This document shows, in pieces, positions 44,986-51,552 of a stretch of DNA of 51,552 nt (positions within the stretch are counted from its first letter, which is position 1; each line of letters opens with the position of its first letter). The position numbers were made by a program, and so were the translations under genes. This DNA comes from UBA1794 sp964439955 (lineage in GTDB: Bacteria; Bacteroidota; Bacteroidia; Bacteroidales; Bacteroidaceae): assembly GCA_964439955.1 (NCBI GenBank), contig CAYTPX010000013.1:1-51552 (forward strand). The letters are read 5' to 3'. The notes beneath the pieces were generated by a model. The model did no database searches, was not told where the DNA came from, and worked only from the letters and a program-made list of their open reading frames with translations.

Positions 44986-45951
44986 ATGCGATTCCGCACG
45001 GAAATGCCCATAGCGCCTTTTTCCCCCCCTCTGGGTTACGAAGGGGCTTATTTGCTTTTGGGCTCCTGTTTCACGGAAGCAATCGGGCGGAGGATGCAAC
45101 GCTTCCTGTTCGACTGCGTGGTCAATCCTTTTGGTATCCTGTTCAATCCCCGTTCCGTTCTTCAGGCTTTGGAGCGGATGGCGGTATATCGCCCTTTCGA
45201 GGCTTCCGAGTTGGAAGAAAGCGGGGAGGGCTATTTTTTTAGCTGGCAGCACCATGGGCGTTTTGCAGCTCCCTCTGCGGGCGGGACTTTGCGGCTAATC
45301 AATAAGGAGTACGCGCTTGGGGCGGAAAAGCTTTCCGCCTTGGACTGTACGCTCCTGCTCACGTGGGGGACTTCCTATGTCTACGTCCATAAACAGCGGG
45401 GCGAGGCCGTGGCGAATTGCCATAAGTTTCCCGCCGGGCTTTTCTCCCGCCGGAGAATGGAGGTGGGGGAAATCGTAGATTCCTATGGTGGCTTTCTTGA
45501 ACGTTGGCTCGGCGTTGGGGGAGGGGGACGCCGGGTAGTGCTGACGGTAAGCCCTGTCCGCCATTTGCGTGACGGGTTGCATGAAAACCAGCTCAGCAAG
45601 GGCATTCTCCTTTTGGCGGCCGAGGAGTTGTGCCGGGCTTTCCCGGGGCGCGTGCTCTATTTTCCCGCCTATGAGTTGCTGCTCGACGATTTGCGGGATT
45701 ACCGCTTTTATGGCCCCGACTTGCTCCATCCGTCAGAACAGGCTGAAGAATATATATTCGGGCGCTTCTGCGGGGCGGCCTTCCCTGCCGGGGTGCTGGA
45801 GGCGATGCGGCATATAGGCCAATGGGTGCAGATGAAGGAACACAAACCCTTGCACCCTTTTGCGAAAAGCCTTGCCGCTTTTGAGCAAAAGGTACAGGAG
45901 AAAAAAAAGGAACTTTTGGCGCAATATCCCTTTTTGGCCGCACGTTTATAA
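44986..45951 (+). CDS. GSCFA domain protein (SGNH-like hydrolase)
   Basis: GSCFA is a family of putative SGNH-type hydrolases named for its signature; activity has not been settled to my knowledge. The signature LLLGSCFTEAIGRRM is near the N terminus, followed by the conserved NPFGILFNPRSVLQAL. TWGTSYVYVHK, LTVSPVRHLRDGLHENQ and the late FYGPDLLHPSEQAEEYI segment hold the likely catalytic histidines. The ATG at 44986 was chosen since homologues begin with MRFRTEMPI-like residues; the frame opens at 44941. That gives 321 residues. The murF-alr gene starts 42 bases later, so the two are probably in one operon, hinting at an envelope role. Confidence 0.85.
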   Translation: MRFRTEMPIAPFSPPLGYEGAYLLLGSCFTEAIGRRMQRFLFDCVVNPFGILFNPRSVLQALERMAVYRPFEASELEESGEGYFFSWQHHGRFAAPSAGGTLRLINKEYALGAEKLSALDCTLLLTWGTSYVYVHKQRGEAVANCHKFPAGLFSRRRMEVGEIVDSYGGFLERWLGVGGGGRRVVLTVSPVRHLRDGLHENQLSKGILLLAAEELCRAFPGRVLYFPAYELLLDDLRDYRFYGPDLLHPSEQAEEYIFGRFCGAAFPAGVLEAMRHIGQWVQMKEHKPLHPFAKSLAAFEQKVQEKKKELLAQYPFLAARL

Positions 45952-45993
45952 CATCAAGTATCGGACAATAGAAAAAGACCCATAGTTACCCTT

Positions 45994-48480
45994 ATGACAT
46001 ACGGCATATCCCAAATAGCAGAAGTGCTGGGCGCACAGCGGAGCGGAGGGCGGGAAATCCCCATCAGTTGGTTGCTTACGGACAGCCGTTCCTTGTGTTA
46101 TCCGGAAGACACGCTTTTTTTTGCCATCCGGACACAGCGCAACGACGGCCATAAATACATACCGGAACTCTACGATCGCGGGGTACGTGCTTTCGTCGTG
46201 GAAGTGCTTCCTCCGGAGGAGGCGCGCCGTGAAGACGCGGTGTACCTGCGGGTGGATTCTTCTTTGCAAGCCTTGCAAACGTTGGCCTGTTACCACCGTT
46301 CCCGTTTCCTCATCCCGGTAGTGGGGATTACAGGCAGCAACGGCAAGACGATCGTGAAGGAATGGTTGGCCGCCCTGCTCCGTCCAGAGGTGCGCGTCAC
46401 CCGTTCGCCCCGGAGCTACAACTCCCAAGTCGGCGTCCCCCTTTCGGTCTGGCAGATAGACCATCATACGGATGTGGCCATCATAGAGGCGGGGATTTCG
46501 GAGCCGGGCGAGATGCAACGCTTGGAGGCGATAGTCAAGCCAACGATAGGCATCTTTACCCATCTGGGGGCTGCCCACCAGGAGAACTTCGGCAGTATGG
46601 AAGAGAAATGCAGGGAAAAGCTCTGCTTGATGCGCCGCTGCAAGACGTTGGTCTACTGTGCCGACAATCGCCTTTTGGCCGGTTGCCTGGATCGCTTTAA
46701 CCCCTATGCCGAGCGGATAGCATGGTCGTCTTCCGACGAACACTGTCCCTTTTTCCTTGTCTCCCGCACCCGGCTGGAAGGTGATTGGACGGAGCTCCGC
46801 TACCGCATTACGGATGCCGCGCCGGACAATCTGCCGCATGGGGAATATGTCTGCCGCATACCGTTTCTTGACGACGCTTCGGTTGAAAATGCGATGTATT
46901 GTATCTGTGCCGCTCATGTCTTGGGGGTCACTGACGGGGAGATAGCGGCACGCACCCCGGGATGGGAGCCCATAGCCATGCGCATGGAGGTGAAAGAGGG
47001 TAAAAACGGATGTGTCTTGATAAACGACAGCTACAATTTCGACCTCTCTTCGCTGGACATCGCGCTCGACTTCTTGTACCGGCGTTCGGAACAGTGTGGC
47101 TTGAGCAGCACGTTGATACTCTCGGATTTGTTGGAGACGGGCGAGGAACCGGCGGAATTGTATGCCCGTGTCTCGGAACTCATACGCCGTCGCAAAGTGC
47201 AGCGCGTGGTGGGCATAGGCAGCGGCGTGCGTCTTCTGGCATTGCCCGGCATGTCGGTATTCCCTTCTACCGAGGCCTTCCTGGCCTCCCCGCTGGCGGG
47301 GGAACTGCACGGCGAGGTGGTTTTGTTTAAGGGCGCCCGGCCTTTCCGTTTCGAGCGTATCGTCGATGCCTTCTCGTTGAAAGTGCATGAAACGATTCTT
47401 GAAGTGAACTTGAGCGCGCTTGCGGCAAACTTGAATGAATACCGCTCCCGTCTGGAGCAGGACACCAAACTCGTTTGTATGGTCAAGGCGTCGGCTTATG
47501 GGGCAGGGAGCATAGAAGTGGCGAAGACGTTGCAGGACTTGCGGGTCGATTATTTGGCGGTCGCTGTGGCCGACGAAGGTGTGGCCTTGCGGAAAGCGGG
47601 TATCCGCACGGGCATCATCGTGATGAATCCCGAGATGACCGCCCTTTCCACCTTGTTTGAATACGGCCTTGAGCCGGAAGTCTACAGCTTTCGCCTGTTG
47701 GAGGCGATGCTGCATGCTGCGCGTTTGCAGGGCGTGGTCAATTTTCCGATCCATATAAAAATTGATACGGGCATGCATCGTATGGGTTTTTCCCCTGGCG
47801 ATATGCCCCATTTGGGACGCATGCTTAGCCGGCAGAGTACGCTGTTCCCCCGGTCGGTATTCTCGCACTTGGCGGGGAGCGACAGCCCCGAGTTTGACGA
47901 TTTCACGCTCATCCAGATTGAAACCTTCCGCAGGGCGGCCGGGGAGTTGCAAGCGTTCTTCCGGCACAAGATAATCCGGCATATACTGAACACGGCGGGC
48001 ATCGAGCGTTTCCCCGGGCATCAGATGGAAATGGTGCGCTTGGGACTGGGGCTGTATGGTATCAGTCCGGTCGGAAACCGGCTCCTTCATCCTGTCAGCA
48101 GCCTGCGGACTTCCATTTTGCAGCTACGTGACGTCCCGGCGGGCGAAACGGTCGGCTACAGCCGGCGGGGGAAAATCGACCGCCCTACCCGCATAGCAGA
48201 CATCCCGATAGGCTATGCCGATGGGTTGGACCGGCGCTTGGGCAACGGCCGGGGCTACTGTTTGGTGAACGGGCAGAAGGCTTATTTCGTGGGGAACATC
48301 TGCATGGACGTGGCCATGGTAGACGTTTCGGGTATTTCCTGTGGGGAGGGCGACCCGGTGGAACTGTTTGGGCCGGGGCTTCCGGTGACGGTCTTGTCCG
48401 ACATGTTGGACACGATTCCTTATGAGATACTCACTTCCGTCTCTGAGCGGGTAAAGCGGGTTTATATCCAAGAGAGTTAA
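45994..48480 (+). CDS. murF-alr: bifunctional UDP-MurNAc-tripeptide:D-Ala-D-Ala ligase / alanine racemase
   Basis: One 828-residue chain joins two enzymes of peptidoglycan synthesis. Residues 1 to about 465 are MurF, with the ATP-binding loop GITGSNGKT (111-119), the AGISEPGEM segment and the C-terminal ligase domain. Residues from about 468 are alanine racemase, with the PLP lysine K498 in MVKASAYGAG and the second catalytic base Y722 in TVGYSRRGK. HINTAG-like residues are replaced by LNTAGIERFPGH, which is still typical. All key residues of both halves are kept. Such fusions are common in Bacteroidota. One polypeptide making D-alanine and using D-Ala-D-Ala couples the two steps in amount. 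Confidence 0.95.
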   Translation: MTYGISQIAEVLGAQRSGGREIPISWLLTDSRSLCYPEDTLFFAIRTQRNDGHKYIPELYDRGVRAFVVEVLPPEEARREDAVYLRVDSSLQALQTLACYHRSRFLIPVVGITGSNGKTIVKEWLAALLRPEVRVTRSPRSYNSQVGVPLSVWQIDHHTDVAIIEAGISEPGEMQRLEAIVKPTIGIFTHLGAAHQENFGSMEEKCREKLCLMRRCKTLVYCADNRLLAGCLDRFNPYAERIAWSSSDEHCPFFLVSRTRLEGDWTELRYRITDAAPDNLPHGEYVCRIPFLDDASVENAMYCICAAHVLGVTDGEIAARTPGWEPIAMRMEVKEGKNGCVLINDSYNFDLSSLDIALDFLYRRSEQCGLSSTLILSDLLETGEEPAELYARVSELIRRRKVQRVVGIGSGVRLLALPGMSVFPSTEAFLASPLAGELHGEVVLFKGARPFRFERIVDAFSLKVHETILEVNLSALAANLNEYRSRLEQDTKLVCMVKASAYGAGSIEVAKTLQDLRVDYLAVAVADEGVALRKAGIRTGIIVMNPEMTALSTLFEYGLEPEVYSFRLLEAMLHAARLQGVVNFPIHIKIDTGMHRMGFSPGDMPHLGRMLSRQSTLFPRSVFSHLAGSDSPEFDDFTLIQIETFRRAAGELQAFFRHKIIRHILNTAGIERFPGHQMEMVRLGLGLYGISPVGNRLLHPVSSLRTSILQLRDVPAGETVGYSRRGKIDRPTRIADIPIGYADGLDRRLGNGRGYCLVNGQKAYFVGNICMDVAMVDVSGISCGEGDPVELFGPGLPVTVLSDMLDTIPYEILTSVSERVKRVYIQES

Positions 48481-48512
48481 ACGAATGAACCATAATAAAC
48501 GATTTTACGATT

Positions 48513-48743
48513 ATGACGACGCAATTATTGTTTTTGAATCTCGGGGCGGGGGAAATAATCATCATCGCCCTTGTGGTGCTCTTGCTCTTTGGGGGGAAAA
48601 AGATCCCTGAATTGATGAACGGGCTGGGAAAAGGCGTGAAAAGTTTCCGCGACGGGATGAAGAGTTCCGAGGAGGAACTGCGCAAGGCACTGGACGAACC
48701 TGAATCCCCAAAGGAAAAGAAGGCGGGCGGCGAGGCTAAATAG
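48513..48743 (+). CDS. tatA: twin-arginine translocase subunit TatA/TatE
   Basis: TatA oligomers form the pore-like part of the Tat system that exports folded proteins. The 76-residue product has one N-terminal membrane helix (GEIIIIALVVLLLFGGKKIPEL), with the conserved FGxxKxP hinge, and an amphipathic helix (MNGLGKGVKSFRDGM). A charged tail follows. It lies 32 bases after murF-alr and about 100 bases before tatC. No TatB gene is seen, as is normal for Bacteroidota. Confidence 0.93.
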   Translation: MTTQLLFLNLGAGEIIIIALVVLLLFGGKKIPELMNGLGKGVKSFRDGMKSSEEELRKALDEPESPKEKKAGGEAK

Positions 48744-48840
48744 GCGGGCGTGCGCCGTGCGCCGGTTTCTGCCGGGCATGGCCACACGTGGAAAACATGC
48801 AGGACTTTCTCGGGAAATACGCAAGGCTTTGAAAGAAAAC

Positions 48841-49644
48841 ATGCAAGGAAAAGGGTTGAAAGACGAAACGGCTTCCATGTCGTTTTGGGAGCATTTGGAC
48901 AGTTTGCGCTGGATGCTGTTGCGCATTCTGGGCGTGGTGGCAGGGTGGTTTGTCGTCTTTTTTCTCTTGATGCCCAAGCTGTTCGATAGTTTTGTCCTTG
49001 CTCCTTGCCGGAATGATTTCGTTACGTACCGTTGGCTACGGCAGGTTCAGGAAAAAGCCATGCCTTCCCTTGCCGGGCAGTTTGAGGAATTTCATGTGGA
49101 TCTGATCAATATCCAGCTGGCCACGCAATTTTTCCTGCATTTCTCAACGGCACTTTGGTTCGCGGTTATTTGTTCGGTGCCCTTTATCTTGTGGCAAATA
49201 TGGCGTTTCGTGCGCCCGGCTCTCTACGAAAACGAGCGAAAAGGCATGGGTACGGCCTTCTTCTTGAGCAGTTTCTTCTTCTATTTAGGCGCGGCCTTGG
49301 GCTATTGGCTCGTTTTCCCGCTGACTTTGCGCTTTCTTGTGGATTACGAGTTGAGCAGCCTAATCCCTAATACGCTGACGCTTTCTTCATATATGGATAA
49401 CTTCTTGATGTTAATCCTTTTTATGGGGCTCGCTTTCCAGTTGCCTTTGCTCTTGTCGTTGCTCCACCGTATTGGCATCCTCTCCCGTCGGCACTTGGTG
49501 TCCCATCGTCGGCATGCTTTCGTGGTGCTTCTTGTCCTTTCTGCCATAATCACCCCAACAGGCGACCCATTTACCTTGCTTTTAGTCGCTTTGCCGCTTT
49601 ATTTGCTCTACGAATGCAGTATATTCATGATGCGTGGGGCATAA
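48841..49644 (+). CDS. tatC: Sec-independent protein translocase TatC
   Basis: TatC binds twin-arginine signal peptides. The ATG at 48841 was chosen because the conserved SFWEHLDSLRWMLLR begins 13 residues later; the frame opens at 48757. The 267 residues contain six membrane helices, the family-typical WRFVRPALYENER and the PxxF-like region FVRPALY. The loop NIQLATQFFLHFS corresponds to the conserved second periplasmic part. The late segment LVLSAIITPTGDPFT is the well-known TatC signature (here with GDP). It is the last gene of the GSCFA-murF-alr-tatA-tatC run and the last clear chromosomal gene in the window. Confidence 0.95.
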   Translation: MQGKGLKDETASMSFWEHLDSLRWMLLRILGVVAGWFVVFFLLMPKLFDSFVLAPCRNDFVTYRWLRQVQEKAMPSLAGQFEEFHVDLINIQLATQFFLHFSTALWFAVICSVPFILWQIWRFVRPALYENERKGMGTAFFLSSFFFYLGAALGYWLVFPLTLRFLVDYELSSLIPNTLTLSSYMDNFLMLILFMGLAFQLPLLLSLLHRIGILSRRHLVSHRRHAFVVLLVLSAIITPTGDPFTLLLVALPLYLLYECSIFMMRGA

Positions 49645-50123
49645 ATTTGGCCTGTGGGTGGTTGCTCTTCTTTGGACTTTTTCTATCTTTGTTGTAATCA
49701 GGTAGGTTTATTTGACTATCAACAGATTGGATAAAACTCGCACGGGAACGGGCAACGGATAAGAAAAAGCCGGACTGTTCCGAACCGCCATATTTCTCAT
49801 GCTTTCAAACAACTCATTATCTCATTAGCAAATGATTGCATTTCTTTCTAAAAAAAGGCTGAATAAAAAGGCCACAATCTCACCGCACCTCAAAAGAGAA
49901 GTCATACCGCAGCCGAGTCCCCATAACCACAGGCAAAGGTAATTCGTGTTCTTCCCGCACAAGCAAGGCCAAGCCCTTCGGGTTCGTGGAAAAAATCATC
50001 CTCGCCCCGGAGGGCTTGCGGTATTTTTTCCCGAAGCCTTGCATGTACGGAACACGACCTTTTTAAGCCTGTAGTTATGGGAACTCCGGCCCCAGAAGCC
50101 GGACTAACAAAAAATCAAATGTT
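49645..50123. other. boundary region between chromosome and right-hand element
   Basis: The first 60 bases resemble a host promoter region: TATCTTTG lies at 49684-49691. After that the sequence changes character. The ten-base word AAGCCGGACT occurs directly repeated at about 49767 and 50096. A short stem TCCGGC/GCCGGA lies at about 50084-50102. The minus strand holds one 54-codon frame, listed separately. No tRNA was seen, so the junction cannot be fixed. Confidence 0.35.
49880..50044 (-). CDS. small unidentified ORF (54 residues) at the element boundary
   Basis: The frame starts MQGFGKKYRKPSGARMIF, continues through NPKGLALLVREEHELPLP and ends YDFSFEVR. The mix of basic, acidic and hydrophobic residues looks like real protein. 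It stays open up to a TAA 18 bases before the ATG, so it may be a complete small gene or the C-terminal remnant of a larger one. It is divergent from the DUF4121-like gene. No family was recognised. Confidence 0.4.
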   Translation of the reverse strand: MQGFGKKYRKPSGARMIFSTNPKGLALLVREEHELPLPVVMGTRLRYDFSFEVR

Positions 50124-50954
50124 ATGTTACAGGCAACAAAGAACAAGTACACGGTGGAAACACTCAAACCACTGAACATTCTGTACGATCATGAACACTG
50201 GCTGACACAGCAGGACGTGGATATGGCCAACGGCTATGTGGAACTGATAGAAAGGACACGCTCGGAAAAGACTCCACAGATAGGTGACAGACTCATCTAT
50301 GTGGACAGATACGGGAAATATTACGGCAATGCCCTTATTGAAAACAATGATGAAGAGAGCGGTCGGATTTCCATCTGTGAAGAACCTTATATTCCGTTTG
50401 TATGGGAGCAGGACGCCAATATCCGGCTGAGCGTCAGCGGAGGGGCCTTCCACCATATTGACCCCAAGCAATTGAAATTCGTCAGATGGACGGAAGGTGC
50501 ATTCAAGGACTGGGGAAACTGCGGAGCGTGTGCCAACGGTGCCGTCACATTCACGGCAAAAGTACCGTTATGGTCCTATTCCGAACCTGATCCGCTCTAC
50601 GGTGATTTCACCACGGAAACATGGAGACAATATTATTTGACCAAGGACACGGGTCCGGACGCACGCAACCTGTACCAGGGCTACGACATAGCTTTCAGGA
50701 TCGAAGAGAACTTCCGGCAGTTCCTGAAGGACTATGAAGGGACTGTGTTCAAGGGCAACTGGGAAAACCAGATTGTACTCTGGTGTTTCCGACATGAAAA
50801 CCGGTTCCTGCCGCAACGCGAATGGGACAAGATAGACACCCCGGCCATGGAACGGCGTCTCAACTTCCATCCCGAACAGGTCAAGCTGGTCAAGGACATG
50901 GACAGCCACATCACCTACTGTTACCGTATCAAACCCGAAATTGACAATCTCTAA
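50124..50954 (+). CDS. mobile-element cargo protein, DUF4121-like
   Basis: The 276-residue protein starts MLQATKNKYTVETLKPLN and has no signal peptide or membrane segment. It resembles the DUF4121 family of unknown function carried by Bacteroides conjugative elements; this match is from memory and tentative. Visible features are a well-structured N-terminal part with GDRLIYVDRYGKYYGNALIE, a small G/C-containing loop (WGNCGACANGAVTF) and a C-terminal LVKDMDSHITYCYRI segment. Codon use favours CTG, ACA, AAG and CGG, unlike the TTG/ACG/CGT-rich genes to its left, which points to transfer. The next gene starts 12 bases downstream, so both belong to one transcript. Confidence 0.6.
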   Translation: MLQATKNKYTVETLKPLNILYDHEHWLTQQDVDMANGYVELIERTRSEKTPQIGDRLIYVDRYGKYYGNALIENNDEESGRISICEEPYIPFVWEQDANIRLSVSGGAFHHIDPKQLKFVRWTEGAFKDWGNCGACANGAVTFTAKVPLWSYSEPDPLYGDFTTETWRQYYLTKDTGPDARNLYQGYDIAFRIEENFRQFLKDYEGTVFKGNWENQIVLWCFRHENRFLPQREWDKIDTPAMERRLNFHPEQVKLVKDMDSHITYCYRIKPEIDNL

Positions 50955-50966
50955 AACAATACAGTT

Positions 50967-51552
50967 ATGCAGACAACAGCAACAAGAACAGCAGGCAGCC
51001 ACACTGACCTGCTTACAGGTATCCTGAACGTGCAAGTAAGGAACGAGGACAAGATTACAGAACAGGACCGGCAGTATTGCCAGCTACAGCAGGACCAGCT
51101 CTACAGGACACTTGACCGTATCGACCGATGGTATGACATCTTCAAGGAAGAAGCGGAACGGTATCGGGAAATCAAGAGCTTCAAGTATGAGGATAACGGT
51201 AAGGTCTCCATACGGAATTTCTATTTCAACAACAGCGGGGAGGATGACTATACCCACAACGAATTCAAACCGTTTGACCTCATCAACGAGCTTGCGGACA
51301 ACAACTGCAATGCCAACGCGAATTTCGCGGGTCGCATCATCTCCTATTTCAACAGAACCTACAAAGTGGATGTACCCATTCCTGTAATAGACGAGAAGAC
51401 CATGCGCATGGGATTCCGTTCGGTCTACCAGACTTACGTGGACATGGTCATCGAACACCTCGGCGGAAAAAGTTTTCGTGAGACCGCCGAGGAAGAGCTG
51501 CTGGCCCGTTTCCTGAAAACGGTACAGCCTTCCCGCTGGAGCAAGGTGAAGC
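50967..51552 (+). CDS. mobile-element cargo protein, unknown function (cut by window end)
   Basis: An ATG at 50967 opens a frame of at least 195 codons that runs off the window. The sequence starts MQTTATRTAGSHTDLLTG and includes LYRTLDRIDRWYDIFKEEAE, FDLINELADNNCNANANF and MVIEHLGGKSFRETAEEELL. It is hydrophilic, mostly helical and lacks a signal peptide. Codon use matches the preceding DUF4121-like gene, and the 12-base spacing suggests one operon. I do not recognise the family with certainty; the context fits cargo of a Bacteroides-type conjugative element. Confidence 0.6.
   Translation, partial: MQTTATRTAGSHTDLLTGILNVQVRNEDKITEQDRQYCQLQQDQLYRTLDRIDRWYDIFKEEAERYREIKSFKYEDNGKVSIRNFYFNNSGEDDYTHNEFKPFDLINELADNNCNANANFAGRIISYFNRTYKVDVPIPVIDEKTMRMGFRSVYQTYVDMVIEHLGGKSFRETAEEELLARFLKTVQPSRWSKVK

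Noticed and set aside
45946..48090. 714-codon minus-strand open frame
   Set aside because: It lies exactly antisense to murF-alr, which has all catalytic motifs; the antisense product is rich in H, R and Q and resembles no family.

Overview
The window looks like chromosomal DNA of a Bacteroidota species, order Bacteroidales. Evidence: several intergenic regions carry the Bacteroides-type -7 box TAnnTTTG; two secreted proteins end in type IX secretion-like sorting tails; a BspA-like leucine-rich repeat protein, a DUF4738-type lipoprotein, a GSCFA protein, a MurF-alanine racemase fusion and a rotamase/SurA/OstA/MutL gene order are present; and the right end holds genes resembling Bacteroides conjugative-element cargo. 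Genus cannot be fixed from this sequence.

Layout. 1-2300: a BspA-like gene lacking its 5' part, and an inverted internal fragment of pgi that ends at an intact terminator hairpin, which suggests a rearranged spot. 2.3-6.9 kb (minus): asnS, an RluB-type pseudouridine synthase with a long low-complexity head, and purB. 7.3-12 kb (plus): gamma and beta subunits of a sodium-pumping decarboxylase without their biotin partners, a MATE exporter and a nucleotide-sugar dehydrogenase. 12-14.2 kb: an accessory patch with a lone tyrosine recombinase, an ORF interrupted by an in-frame TGA and another small ORF. 14.2-22.6 kb (plus): secreted enzymes (DPP IV, GH43, GH16 and a large putative zinc peptidase with a type IX tail). 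22.7-33.2 kb (plus): recQ, guaB, then two periplasmic rotamases, an OstA/LptA-like protein and mutL.

33.2-44.9 kb is mostly minus strand: tRNA-Glu(CUC), a porin, pgk, a TrpB2-type tryptophan synthase, then (plus) a lipoprotein and a YqaA-like membrane protein, then (minus) ribE with a nitroreductase, and a dxs-trkA-trkH unit. 44.9-49.6 kb (plus): GSCFA, murF-alr, tatA and tatC. From about 49.7 kb to the end the sequence changes character: a 54-codon ORF, then a DUF4121-like gene and a second cargo-type gene cut by the window edge.

Most of the window is housekeeping. Envelope biogenesis (SurA-like rotamases, OstA, MurF-Alr, Tat, Dxs), secreted glycan and peptide degradation (DPP IV, GH43, GH16, putative gluzincin) and ion-gradient physiology (Oad gamma/beta, TrkAH, MATE) are the main themes. 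No CRISPR array, rRNA or complete insertion sequence was seen. The least explained parts are the pgi fragment, the recombinase patch with its nonsense-interrupted ORF, the large putative metallopeptidase and the element boundary at the right end.
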